Assembly (NCBI GenBank): GCA_021791495.1
Contig: JAJYWN010000068.1
Coordinates: forward strand, 62,001 to 126,000
Origin: Bacillota bacterium
Lineage (GTDB): Bacteria > Bacillota > Sulfobacillia > JAJYWN01
Length of the DNA: 64,000 nt
Reading direction: 5' to 3'
In this document: positions 25,873-34,264 of the stretch, one piece after another
How positions within the stretch are numbered: position 1 is the stretch's first letter
Layout: the number at the start of each line of letters is the position of its first letter
Notes under the pieces: generated by a model
What the model was told of the DNA's origin: nothing
Databases searched by the model: none
Seen by the model: only the letters and a program-made list of their open reading frames with translations
Program-made: the position numbers and the translations under genes

Positions 25873-26991
25873 CTACACTCTGATGGTCAGCACCGCCATT
25901 TCCTGTACTGTCTTCCCCCCCAGGCCCTTGAGCCAATCCTTGAGAGCGGCGTCTTCCGGCCGTAGCATCACCTGCGCCCGGTACACGCCGAAGTCTTGGG
26001 CCATGATCCGCAACGCGGCCGCCACCAGGGCTTGCCCCACGGGTCCCCTACCACCGCCGGCTTTCGGCAAGACGGCCAGCTTGAAGATTTTGGCCTCGCC
26101 CACTTCGGCTGTGAGTTCGGGGGCACGCTCCGCCGGTAGGCCGGCCGATGCACGTCCATGCCGGGCGGCTATCTCGTAGAGGTTCGGCCACCAGTGGACC
26201 AGGCCCACCGGCGTCCCGCCGGCCTCGGCCAAGAGAATGAAGTTCTCTTGCCCGAGAAGGCTCACCACGTCATCATACCACGGCCTTAGCTCCTGCCAGC
26301 CCCCGAAGAGCGGCGCGCGGGCTTTGGTGTTCAAAGGCAACACTCCGCTCTCGATCCAGAGATGGTTATAGGCCTCGCGGTCTTCCGCGTTATCCCGCCG
26401 CATGGGGCGTAGCACCAGGCCGCGTGGCGGGTCGGGCAGCCGGTCGAGGATGCCCCCGGCGGCGGCATCGGCCGAGATGCTCCTGATGCCCATTTCCACC
26501 GTTGTCCAGATCGGGGCCGGGACACCCCTCTGCGAACCCAAAGCCTTCACGAATTCCGGGTCGTTGGAGGCATCCATGGCTGTGGGCGACGACGGGAAGA
26601 AGATGGGGCCCCAGACTCCCCGGTAAGCCTCGACTTCCACCGTACTCAATCCGTAAGTTTTGGCTACAAGGCGCGTGGCCAGGAGGAGGTTGCGAGCAGT
26701 GTAGGATTCCCAGGTCTTGCGGGCCCGCAGGATGGGCCGTGCCACCCGCAGCACGGGGATGCTGCCAGGCCAGACCTTCCGTCGGTAAGGGAAAGCGTAG
26801 AACGAAGCCATGGGTTCCGCGGACGACCCAAGGCAGACTACGAAGCCCTGCGCCGATGACGGCAGAAGGCCTACCGGCGGCACATACCAATCGCTGTCAT
26901 CCCCTACGAATGTAGAGTCTCCTTGGGTGCCGATGCGCTCCTGGTAGCCTATCTCCATGGTGTAGATCTTGAGTTCCACCGGCTCAGACAA
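25873..26991 (-). CDS. Uncharacterised protein with C-terminal GNAT-like domain
   Basis: A 372-aa protein of unknown role. The C-terminal part (about 210-372) looks like a GNAT fold: GLVLRPMRRDNAEDREAYNH opens it, ENFILLAEAGGTPVGLVHWW is the central hairpin, and KIFKLAVLPKAGGGRGPVGQ is the acetyl-CoA loop. The N-terminal 200 residues (with FVVCLGSSAEPMASFYAFPY) may be a second, diverged GNAT half. The TTG start overlaps the stop of the upstream radical SAM gene by 8 bp, so the two are coupled and may act on the same molecule. Confidence 0.6.
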   Translation of the reverse strand: MSEPVELKIYTMEIGYQERIGTQGDSTFVGDDSDWYVPPVGLLPSSAQGFVVCLGSSAEPMASFYAFPYRRKVWPGSIPVLRVARPILRARKTWESYTARNLLLATRLVAKTYGLSTVEVEAYRGVWGPIFFPSSPTAMDASNDPEFVKALGSQRGVPAPIWTTVEMGIRSISADAAAGGILDRLPDPPRGLVLRPMRRDNAEDREAYNHLWIESGVLPLNTKARAPLFGGWQELRPWYDDVVSLLGQENFILLAEAGGTPVGLVHWWPNLYEIAARHGRASAGLPAERAPELTAEVGEAKIFKLAVLPKAGGGRGPVGQALVAAALRIMAQDFGVYRAQVMLRPEDAALKDWLKGLGGKTVQEMAVLTIRV

Positions 26992-28366
26992 AGTCGAAGG
27001 CTCCCATCAGCCGTCCCCGCGCTTCCCGCCAGAGCCGGCCAGTCTTCTCGATGCCGGCCTCATTCCGGAACATCCAGAAGTCGGGAACCAGGCGTTTGTG
27101 GCGGGCGAGGAGGCCGCCGTAGGCGTCACGTGCCGCTTGGGAGAAGACGTCGAACTGCCCGAACTTGGTCCACCGGTCGACCTCGACGAGGTTCTCTGCG
27201 AACTCCCGAACGATGTCCGTGTCCGGATATGGAGTGAGAAGCCAGAGCTGCGTCCGCGCCCCCTTGGTCCGGAGTCCGACCAGGAAGTCCACGGTGGCCT
27301 GCATCTCAGCCTCGGTTTCGGTGGGAATGCCGATGATGGCCGAGACCGTCGGCGTGACGCCGGCTTCGATCTCCCGGGCAATGAGGCGGCTGCAGCCCGC
27401 GAGGTCCAGGCCCTTGGCCATGTCCTTGCGCAGGATCTCCCAGAGCCGTGGGGAGGTCGTCTCCAGCCCGTGGTAGACCTCCTTGCAGCCGGCGGCGGCC
27501 AGACGCTCCACAGCCAACTCCTGCAGTGAGTCCAGCCGGGCGAAGCAACTGAAGGGGACGCGGATGTCCTCCAAGAGGTCGAGGAGCCGTCCACTCCAGG
27601 CCTCGCGGGTCAAGAGGTCGTCGTCCTCGAAGCGCACCATCCCGAGGTCGTACTGGCTATCGAGCCAGCGCAGCTCGGTCGCCACGCTTTCCGGGGTCCG
27701 CCACCGCTGGTGGTGCCAGTGACGGCTCCCCGAGCAGAAGGCGCAGTGATGGATACAGCCTCGGCTGGCCGTCACCGAGAAGACATGCTTCCTGGCCATG
27801 GGCTGATAGAACGGCAGGGGGGGCAAGAGGTCGTAGGCTGGGTAGGGTAGGCTGTCGAGATCCTTCAACAAGGGGCGCGGCTCGGTGCGGGTGATCCCGG
27901 TCCCCGCTCGGAAGGAAATGCCCTTCACCCGGGTCAGTGCGGCCGCCCGATCCGCGGCCAGGGCTTCCAGAACCTCGACCAAGGTTTCCTCTCCCTCCCC
28001 GTGGACCACCACGTCGGCCGGGCAGGACCGGAGCATCTCCTCAGGGGCGGCCGAGGCATGGATCCCGCCCAGGACCACAGGAACATCAGGGTGTTGTTTC
28101 CTGTAAAGACGCACGAACTCGATGACGAACGGGGCCTGCACGGTCGTGCAGCTCAGGCCGAGGATCTCGGGTTCGGTGGCTTCCACCCGCTTCCGCGCCG
28201 CAGCCAGGACGGCCTGCGGCTTCTGGACCTCGGCATTTAGGTCCACCAGGGTGACCTGGAAGCGGCCATCCTCGCGGAGGACCGCTCCCAGATAGGCTAG
28301 GCCCAGCGGCGGCAGCTTGGCCGGATTATTGAATTGCCAGGGCGGGTTCACCAGCGTCACACGCAC
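26984..28366 (-). CDS. B12-binding-domain radical SAM protein
   Basis: A 460-aa class B-like radical SAM enzyme. Residues 1-130 form a Rossmann-like cobalamin-binding-type domain (VNPPWQFNNPAKLPPLGLAY; no DxHxxG, as in most of this family). The radical SAM core follows with RGCIHHCAFC (Cx3Cx2C, the 4Fe-4S cluster) near residue 203, then EDDDLLTREAW and the strand HGLETTSPRLWEILRK. Such enzymes do methylations or rearrangements; the substrate is unknown. The partner GNAT-like gene downstream hints at a small-molecule or modified-peptide pathway, but no precursor peptide is visible. Confidence 0.85.
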   Translation of the reverse strand: MRVTLVNPPWQFNNPAKLPPLGLAYLGAVLREDGRFQVTLVDLNAEVQKPQAVLAAARKRVEATEPEILGLSCTTVQAPFVIEFVRLYRKQHPDVPVVLGGIHASAAPEEMLRSCPADVVVHGEGEETLVEVLEALAADRAAALTRVKGISFRAGTGITRTEPRPLLKDLDSLPYPAYDLLPPLPFYQPMARKHVFSVTASRGCIHHCAFCSGSRHWHHQRWRTPESVATELRWLDSQYDLGMVRFEDDDLLTREAWSGRLLDLLEDIRVPFSCFARLDSLQELAVERLAAAGCKEVYHGLETTSPRLWEILRKDMAKGLDLAGCSRLIAREIEAGVTPTVSAIIGIPTETEAEMQATVDFLVGLRTKGARTQLWLLTPYPDTDIVREFAENLVEVDRWTKFGQFDVFSQAARDAYGGLLARHKRLVPDFWMFRNEAGIEKTGRLWREARGRLMGAFDFV

Positions 28367-28523
28367 CAGGCCCAGCCACCCTTCCCATCGGTGGCCGCGA
28401 ACCGGCCACCTGCCACCTTCGTTACTCTGCCCGGATGCGGGAGAATTCGGCGTTCTGGGCCGGCATCCCTGGGCAATCCTGGTCTTGCCACCAACTCAGT
28501 CTTTCAGCGACTTGACGTCGACG

Positions 28524-29867
28524 CTACTCCCGGACGGTAACCGCCAGGACTACTGTGATTGCGAGCAGACCAGCGCAGAAGCCCCAGACCATGCCCCAAC
28601 TTCCAGAAACATCGAGGATTCGCCCGATGATGATGCCCTGGAATCCTGCGCCGAAGTAGTTGAAGAGGTTGATGGTACCCACCGCCGTGCCGGCCAGCTT
28701 GCGCCCGCCGAAGTCGCAGGCCTGCGTGAAGAGGGTGCCGTTCACGCCCAAGACGACCATGCCGGCGATAACCTGCAGGACGATGGCCACGGTCATGCCC
28801 ATCTTCTCGATGGGGACGTAGCCCATCACGCCCAGGATCACGGCTGCCACGAGGGCGTTGAGGGCGATGACCTGCCAGCGCTTGGCCTTGAACACGGTGT
28901 CCGAAACCCAGCCCGACACCACGGGACCGATGGCCATGCCGATCGGCAAGGCAAAGGTCATGATGGGCACCTTGCTCAAGGCGATATGCGCAGTCTCTTT
29001 GTAGAACGTCGGGATCCAGGTGAGGAGGCCGTAGCGGGCCACATAGACCGAGAACGAAGCCACGCACATGGCCATGAACTTCCAGTTCTTGAACAGGGCC
29101 ACCCAGGCCTTGACCCCGGCGACTTGCTCGTGCTTGAGTTCCTCGGCCTGGGCGGTGATGCCGCCCGAGGTCTCTCTATAGGCGGGAAGCCCCGCTTCCT
29201 CGGGCTTGTTCCGCGAGACGAAGTACATGACCAGGGTCAGCGGCAGGGTGAGACCGATTAGCGGCCAGATGAAGGCCCAGCGCCACCCGTAGGCGGCGGC
29301 CGAGAACCCGGTCACGGCCCAGGCCACGATGGTCGAAAGGCCCATCGAGGTGGCGAAGACACCGGTGGCCATGCCGCGCCTGGCCCGCGGGTACCAGTTG
29401 CTTATCATTCCGTTGATCGGCGCGTACGCCTGTCCCTGGATGAAGCCGTTGATGGTCCAGGGAACGAGGATGCCGGTCAGGGAGGAGCCCAGGGCCACGA
29501 TGATGTTGAGGATGGTGGTACCGACGCCGCCTATGGCACAGAGCAGGCGCTGCCCGATTGTCTCACCGAGGCGACCGGAGAGGAACGTGCCGGCCGCATA
29601 GGACCACAGGAGCAGGGTGGCCCCGAGGCCCGCTTGCGTCTTGCTGATGTGCAGGTCGTCGATGATCCAGGGCAGACAGATGCCCCAGTTCAGGCGGCCC
29701 AGGTAGTAGAAGCTGTAGAACAGGGAGCAGACGATGACCACCCGCCAGAAGCGGAAGCGATCGTAGTAGGTCTTCTTGTCTTCACTAAGGCCTAGACCCT
29801 CTAGTTCCGGGAACCGGGACTTGAGGGTCGGGGAGCCGGGACTTGAGGGTCTCTCCATTACTGCCAC
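28524..29867 (-). CDS. MFS transporter, GlpT-like (organophosphate:phosphate antiporter family)
   Basis: A 447-aa twelve-helix MFS protein. FRFWRVVIVCSLFYSFYYLG near residue 38 and LGRLNWGICLPWIIDD are typical of the OPA family (GlpT, UhpT and anionic-substrate relatives); GWRWAFIWPLIGL near 195 and the central hydrophilic loop also fit. Substrates are usually anionic phosphate, phosphonate or carboxylate compounds. It is followed upstream (higher coordinates) by the epimerase gene on the same strand, 49 bp apart, suggesting one operon. The 28367-28523 spacer on its 3' side shows nothing recognisable. Confidence 0.85.
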   Translation of the reverse strand: MAVMERPSSPGSPTLKSRFPELEGLGLSEDKKTYYDRFRFWRVVIVCSLFYSFYYLGRLNWGICLPWIIDDLHISKTQAGLGATLLLWSYAAGTFLSGRLGETIGQRLLCAIGGVGTTILNIIVALGSSLTGILVPWTINGFIQGQAYAPINGMISNWYPRARRGMATGVFATSMGLSTIVAWAVTGFSAAAYGWRWAFIWPLIGLTLPLTLVMYFVSRNKPEEAGLPAYRETSGGITAQAEELKHEQVAGVKAWVALFKNWKFMAMCVASFSVYVARYGLLTWIPTFYKETAHIALSKVPIMTFALPIGMAIGPVVSGWVSDTVFKAKRWQVIALNALVAAVILGVMGYVPIEKMGMTVAIVLQVIAGMVVLGVNGTLFTQACDFGGRKLAGTAVGTINLFNYFGAGFQGIIIGRILDVSGSWGMVWGFCAGLLAITVVLAVTVRE

Positions 29868-29916
29868 ACGCTCACCCTCTTTTCGTTTTTCTGTGATGTC
29901 GTTGGCCCCGTCGGCC

Positions 29917-30870
29917 TCAGGCTACCCACTTGATGCCCAGGGCTTTGGCGTAGAACGGGATGGTCTTGCGGAGCCCTTCTTCCAGGCTCACCTTGGGCTC
30001 CCAGCCGAGGAGCTTCTTGGCCAGCAACGGGTCGGACTTGGTCGTGAGCTTCACTTCACCGGTCCGCAGCGGGTAGTACTCGATCTGGGACTTGGAGCCC
30101 ACGATCTTGATGATGGTCCGGGCAATGTCGTTCACCGTGGTGGCGAAGCCGCTGCCGATGTCGAAGACCTCGCCCACGGCTTCGGGCCTGGGGGCGCGCA
30201 GGCAGGCGTCCACAACGTCGTCGATAAAGATGAAGTCGGAGGCCTGCTCGCCATCGCCGAACACGGGCAGGGTTTCGCCCTTGAGGGCGGCGATGATGCA
30301 GGTGGCCACGAGCTTCTTGCCCTCGCGCTTGACCATGGCGTTTGGGTTGAGGACGGACCGTTCACGTGGTCCATAGCAGTTGGCAATGTGCAGGCCCACA
30401 GTCGGCAGTCCGTAGATCCTGTGGTACATCTGAGTGAATTGGGTCTGTGCCGTCTTCGAGATGATGTAGGGCGTGAGCCACTGGCTTAGTGGCGGCCGCG
30501 GCGGATGGATGAAGTACTTGACACCGTTCTCGAGCGACGCGTCGAGCACGTTGAGAGTGCCCAGCACATTGACTTCGATAGTGCGGCGTTCTTCCTTGAA
30601 ACGGGAGCTTGTTCCCATCAAGGCAGCAAAGTGGTAGACGATCTCGGCGCCTTTGACCACTGCGTCTACGGCATCCTTGTCGCGGATGTCGCCCTGGACG
30701 AACTTGACGTTCTTGTACTTAGCAAGAAGGTCGGTGGTGTAGTCGAAGAGAGCATGCTCTTCGCAATTATCGAAAAGCGTAATGTCCTTGCCCATCGCCG
30801 CTAGACGTTCGGCAACGTAGCTCATGATAAAGCCGGTGCCACCAGTGATAACTATCTTTTGTTCTTCCAC
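29917..30870 (-). CDS. NAD-dependent epimerase/dehydratase family protein (extended SDR), atypical
   Basis: GTG 30870, preceded by GGAGGAAG, gives 317 aa; a longer frame to 31143 has no support. The Rossmann start IVITGGTGFIMSYVAERLA near residue 5 has Met where Gly is usual. YHFAALMG, NVLGTLNVLDASL and FGDGEQASDFIFIDDVVDA are classic extended-SDR motifs. The catalytic tyrosine box is present as TPYIISK (Y-x3-K) near residue 138, but the preceding strand with the catalytic Ser/Thr (usually SSSEVYG) is missing: YFIHPPRPPLSQWLTPYIIS jumps straight across. Activity is therefore uncertain. It diverges from the LysR gene. Confidence 0.75.
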   Translation of the reverse strand: MEEQKIVITGGTGFIMSYVAERLAAMGKDITLFDNCEEHALFDYTTDLLAKYKNVKFVQGDIRDKDAVDAVVKGAEIVYHFAALMGTSSRFKEERRTIEVNVLGTLNVLDASLENGVKYFIHPPRPPLSQWLTPYIISKTAQTQFTQMYHRIYGLPTVGLHIANCYGPRERSVLNPNAMVKREGKKLVATCIIAALKGETLPVFGDGEQASDFIFIDDVVDACLRAPRPEAVGEVFDIGSGFATTVNDIARTIIKIVGSKSQIEYYPLRTGEVKLTTKSDPLLAKKLLGWEPKVSLEEGLRKTIPFYAKALGIKWVA

Positions 30871-30948
30871 TTTTCTTCCTCCCCGGTATAGCTTTAGATT
30901 TGGCACTTGCCCGGACGTCATGCCTCCTTCCCACTGGCCTTGTCCCAA

Positions 30949-31018
30949 TTGACACAGTAGCGGCAACCGCCCATAATTACAACCGAGAGAGATTGATGGG
31001 GGTATTGCGTCAGGCAAT
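30949..31018 (+). promoter_or_regulatory. LysR-gene promoter with palindromic LTTR site
   Basis: TTGACA (30949-30954), 17 bases, CATAAT (30972-30977) form a near-consensus promoter for the lysR gene. Downstream, ATTGC-GTCAG-GCAAT (31004-31018) is a perfect 5-bp palindrome containing a T-N11-A core, the form recognised by LysR proteins. Its location just after the start point suggests autorepression plus control of the divergent epimerase-transporter genes. Confidence 0.6.
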
Positions 31019-31035
31019 AGGGGAGCTGACCGCGT

Positions 31036-31998
31036 GTGGATCTCATGACGCTGTTCAAGACCTTCGTAACCCTGAACGAGCAGGGCACGATGAGCAAGAC
31101 GGCGGATGTGCTTACTTACGCCCAGCCCACGGTTTCCCTGCATCTAAAGGCTCTGGAGGAGTACTACGGCGTACCCCTCGCGGAGTTCAAGGGCAGACGC
31201 TATGCTCTTACCGAAGAGGGCCAGGTCCTCCACCAGTACGCCACTACAATCCTGCACCTCACCAACGAAGCTACCGACGCCCTCACAGAATTCAAGACGC
31301 TTGAACGCGGGAGCCTCAAGGTGGGGGCGACCAGCAACATCGGGGTCTACGTTCTTCCCGGCGTCCTCTCGCTCTTCCGCTGCCGATACCCCGGCGTGAA
31401 GGTAACAGTCCTCATCGACAAGAGCTGGGTCATCCAGGCCCAAGTGCAGCAGGGCGAGCTCGGCGTGGGTATCGTTGAGGCCCACGTCGAGGAGAGCCCG
31501 CATCTGGTCGTCGAGCCGTGGCAAGATGATCCCTTGGTGCTCATCGTATCACCCCGTCACCCTTGGTCAGCCGCCGGCGAAGTGGCCCCCGAGCAATTGG
31601 CGGACGAACCGTTCGTCACCGGGGAGCGTGGCTCGGGAACGCAGTCCGTGCTTGAGGCCCAACTCGGTCCGGTGGCCCGGACGCTTAGGGTAGCTTTGGA
31701 GCTGGGAAGCACAGAAGCGGTGAAGCGGGCCGTCGAGTCGGACTTGGGCGTCTCGATCGTAACCCAGTCTTCGGTGGCGAGAGAAGTGGCGGCGGGGATA
31801 TTGACCACCATCCCAATCCGCAACGTGGTTTTGCACAAGACCTTCAGCCTTGTTTACCCACGGAACCGGTACCTGACCTCCGTTACCAAGTCGTTCCTGA
31901 CGGAGATCCGGCGCCTGCGAGGAACCAGCCTTCCTCTCGGGACGGTCGACTGTGCCCAAAGCGGAGGGCGGGATGATCCCGGCCATGGGGCGAACTGA
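31036..31998 (+). CDS. LysR-family transcriptional regulator
   Basis: A 320-aa LTTR. The N-terminal winged helix is clear (MDLMTLFKTFVTLNEQGTMS, then KTADVLTYAQPTVSLHLKAL, residues 1-40), followed by the linker helix and the two-lobed periplasmic-binding-type effector domain (GSLKVGATSNIGVYVLPGVL near residue 95). It is closest in style to CysL/YwfK-like regulators, but that is an impression. GTG 31036 is used. It diverges from the epimerase/MFS operon and precedes the dehydrogenase gene with a 26-bp overlap. Confidence 0.9.
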   Translation: MDLMTLFKTFVTLNEQGTMSKTADVLTYAQPTVSLHLKALEEYYGVPLAEFKGRRYALTEEGQVLHQYATTILHLTNEATDALTEFKTLERGSLKVGATSNIGVYVLPGVLSLFRCRYPGVKVTVLIDKSWVIQAQVQQGELGVGIVEAHVEESPHLVVEPWQDDPLVLIVSPRHPWSAAGEVAPEQLADEPFVTGERGSGTQSVLEAQLGPVARTLRVALELGSTEAVKRAVESDLGVSIVTQSSVAREVAAGILTTIPIRNVVLHKTFSLVYPRNRYLTSVTKSFLTEIRRLRGTSLPLGTVDCAQSGGRDDPGHGAN

Positions 31999-33031
31999 CC
32001 CCGGCGTAAGGCCCATTGTGTGCTACACCCACTGGACCCCTCCGGAGGGGCCAGCCCTTCTTGAGCCATTCTGTTCCCTCGTCCGACAGCCCCCCGACCT
32101 GATCCTGACTTCGGACGAGATCGCCGAAATGGCCCGGGACGCTTTCGCCCTGTGCTTTAGCATCCGCGACCGCGTGACTCGTTCCCTCCTCGAACAGTGC
32201 CCCAAGCTGCGGGTCGTATCCTCGTTCGGACGCGGTACGGACAACGTTGACGTGGATGCCGCCACTGAGATGGGCATCTGGGTTGCCACAGTGGACACGG
32301 CGATGACTGAGCCCGTGGCCGACATGACTTGGGCCCTGCTCCTGAGTGCGGCGCGGAGGGTGGTGCCCGGAGACCTATCCGTCCGGATTGGAAAGTTCGA
32401 TGGCTGGCAAGCCCGCCCAGCATTAATGGGCAGCAATGTCTACGGCAAGACCTTGGGCATTGTCGGGCTTGGTCAGGTGGGAAGAGCGGTAGCCCGGCGG
32501 GCGTCAGGGTTCTGCATGCAGGTTCTCTACTGGCAGCCACACCGGCTTGCACTGGCCGAGGAAGCTGCCGCGGGAGCGGTCTGGGTGGAGCGGGCGGAAC
32601 TCCTCGTCCGGGCGGATTTCGTCTGTCTTTGCTCACCGCTGACCCGGGAGACCTACCACCAAATCGGTGCCGCCGAACTGGCCCGTCTCAAACCCGGTGC
32701 TATCCTGGTAAACACCGCCCGTGGATCTGAGGTGGACGAGTCGGCGGTAGCCCGGGCCCTGGTCCAAGGGCATTTGGGCGGCTATGCCACCGATGTCTAC
32801 GAGATGGAAGACGCGCTTCCGGCTGGCGCCCCGGAAAGAACGCAGCCAACCGCCGTGCCCGCTGCTCTCCTCGAACAGGTCGACCGCACCGTCTTTGCGC
32901 CCCACTCGTCTACGGCGATCGCCGAGACGCGCTCGCTCATTGCACGGACTCAGGTCCAGGCCGTGCTTGACGTCCTCCAAGGTCGTCGACCGTCCTCGGC
33001 TACCAATAATCCCTCGCGCCCTCGCCGCTAG
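31973..33031 (+). CDS. D-isomer-specific 2-hydroxyacid dehydrogenase, PtxD-like
   Basis: A 352-aa NAD-dependent dehydrogenase. The NAD-binding fold has GIVGLGQVGRAVARR near residue 163. Catalytic residues are Arg in NTARGSEVDE near 250, Glu in DVYEMED near 278 and His in FAPHSSTA near 311. The GGYATDVYEMED segment and the C-terminal end recall phosphite dehydrogenase PtxD; the position of PtxD Lys76 is Arg here (SSFGRGTDN). That similarity does not prove phosphite oxidation; glyoxylate/hydroxypyruvate-type or sulfolactate-type substrates remain possible. ATG 31973 has GGAGGGCGGG directly before it. Confidence 0.82.
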   Translation: MIPAMGRTDPGVRPIVCYTHWTPPEGPALLEPFCSLVRQPPDLILTSDEIAEMARDAFALCFSIRDRVTRSLLEQCPKLRVVSSFGRGTDNVDVDAATEMGIWVATVDTAMTEPVADMTWALLLSAARRVVPGDLSVRIGKFDGWQARPALMGSNVYGKTLGIVGLGQVGRAVARRASGFCMQVLYWQPHRLALAEEAAAGAVWVERAELLVRADFVCLCSPLTRETYHQIGAAELARLKPGAILVNTARGSEVDESAVARALVQGHLGGYATDVYEMEDALPAGAPERTQPTAVPAALLEQVDRTVFAPHSSTAIAETRSLIARTQVQAVLDVLQGRRPSSATNNPSRPRR

Positions 33032-33055
33032 CCGACTGTGCTGGGAACAGGCTCT

Positions 33056-34042
33056 CTAGAAGAGGCGGGTCACCAGGGCGTAGACCCCCATCGACGTTCC
33101 TAAGAATACGAGAGCGCCCAGGGTCAACCCCTTGAAGCCCTTGTCTCGGATACTTTGGAAGTCGACGCTAAGCCCCATGGCAATCATGGCCATGAGGATT
33201 AGGGTGGAGCTGAGCCTGGCGGCAGGGCCCAAGATTGAGGATGGGATGAGATTGGCCGATCTTAAGGCCCCAGCAATGATGAACCAAAGGACGTAGGAGG
33301 GGAATTTCAAGGCGTTCTTCACCGATGAATCACCCCGTCCGAAGAGGAGCCCAAGCACTAGAGCTACCGGGACGAGCATGACCACGCGGGCCATCTTCGT
33401 TAGGGTTCCGATCTCTCCGGCCTGAGGGCCGCGGGCGAAAGCGGCTGCCAGAGCGTGAGCCACGGCCTGGAGTGTGGTACCAGACCAGATCCCATACTGC
33501 ACGTCGGTCAAGGAACCAGTCATGGCCACGACGGTGTAGACCAATACGCCGATGGCTCCAAGGAAACTCACTACCGAAACGGCGACGACCGAATCCTCCT
33601 TGCGGGCCCCGATGCTGGGGGCCACGGCGACAACCGCCGACGCCCCGCAAATGCAGGAACCTACCCCAATGAGCGTGGATAGCCGGGCGTCGGCCCTGAG
33701 GAGCCGCCCTAGAAGGCAGGCTAGGATGAGCACCGACGGCACGAGGATGAGAACCAAGAGTAGGGCTCTCCACCCCAAGCCGATGAGTGAGTGAAAGTCT
33801 AGCTTCAGGCCTAGAAGGATGACGCCCGCCTTGAGTATGGTCTCCAGCGAGAACGTGACGCCGGGCTTCAAAGCGCCCGGAACCCGGACAAGGTTACCGA
33901 TAAGCATGCCGAGGATGATCCCAATGGTCAGAGCCTCAAGGTTGACTAATGAGGTCAGAAGACTGTTGAGCCAGCCGGACAGAACCGCTAGGAGATAGAC
34001 ACCCATAACTCCAGGAAATAGCTGCTTTACGCGGTCGGTCAA
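33056..34042 (-). CDS. YeiH-family (UPF0324) putative sulfate/sulfite exporter
   Basis: With TTG 34042 (GGGGGA 6 bases upstream) the protein is 328 aa with about ten membrane segments. Family hallmarks are EALTIGIILGMLIGN near residue 35, the helix with LKAGVILLGLKLDF near 65, and IGVGSCICGASAVVAVAP near 125-142, the conserved Cys-rich C-G-A-S-A loop. Relatives export sulfite or sulfate, or are linked to sulfonate breakdown, in some organisms; most are uncharacterised. The gene faces the dehydrogenase gene convergently, 24 bp apart. The longer frame to 34432 has no credible start. Confidence 0.82.
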   Translation of the reverse strand: MTDRVKQLFPGVMGVYLLAVLSGWLNSLLTSLVNLEALTIGIILGMLIGNLVRVPGALKPGVTFSLETILKAGVILLGLKLDFHSLIGLGWRALLLVLILVPSVLILACLLGRLLRADARLSTLIGVGSCICGASAVVAVAPSIGARKEDSVVAVSVVSFLGAIGVLVYTVVAMTGSLTDVQYGIWSGTTLQAVAHALAAAFARGPQAGEIGTLTKMARVVMLVPVALVLGLLFGRGDSSVKNALKFPSYVLWFIIAGALRSANLIPSSILGPAARLSSTLILMAMIAMGLSVDFQSIRDKGFKGLTLGALVFLGTSMGVYALVTRLF

Positions 34043-34264
34043 GTGATATCCCCCGGCCAAGAGTATAGCAGGAGGTCGACCATAATCGGAAATGAGCAAC
34101 GCCAATGGGCATATTGGCCCGGCCGATACCGCGCGGCAGATCGTCGGCGAAGCTACGTCCAGCACCGACCTCCCCAAGAGGAAACGGGGGCAGGATATGA
34201 CCGACGGCGATGAGAAAGCTGTCGCAGGCGCGCTATGGGCGGACGGCTTAAGGAGGGGTGGAGG

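Noticed and set aside
31973-33031. Naming the dehydrogenase phosphite dehydrogenase (PtxD)
   Set aside because: Motif similarity (GGYATDVYEMED) is suggestive, but no phosphite transporter (PtxABC) is near and the family has several substrates.
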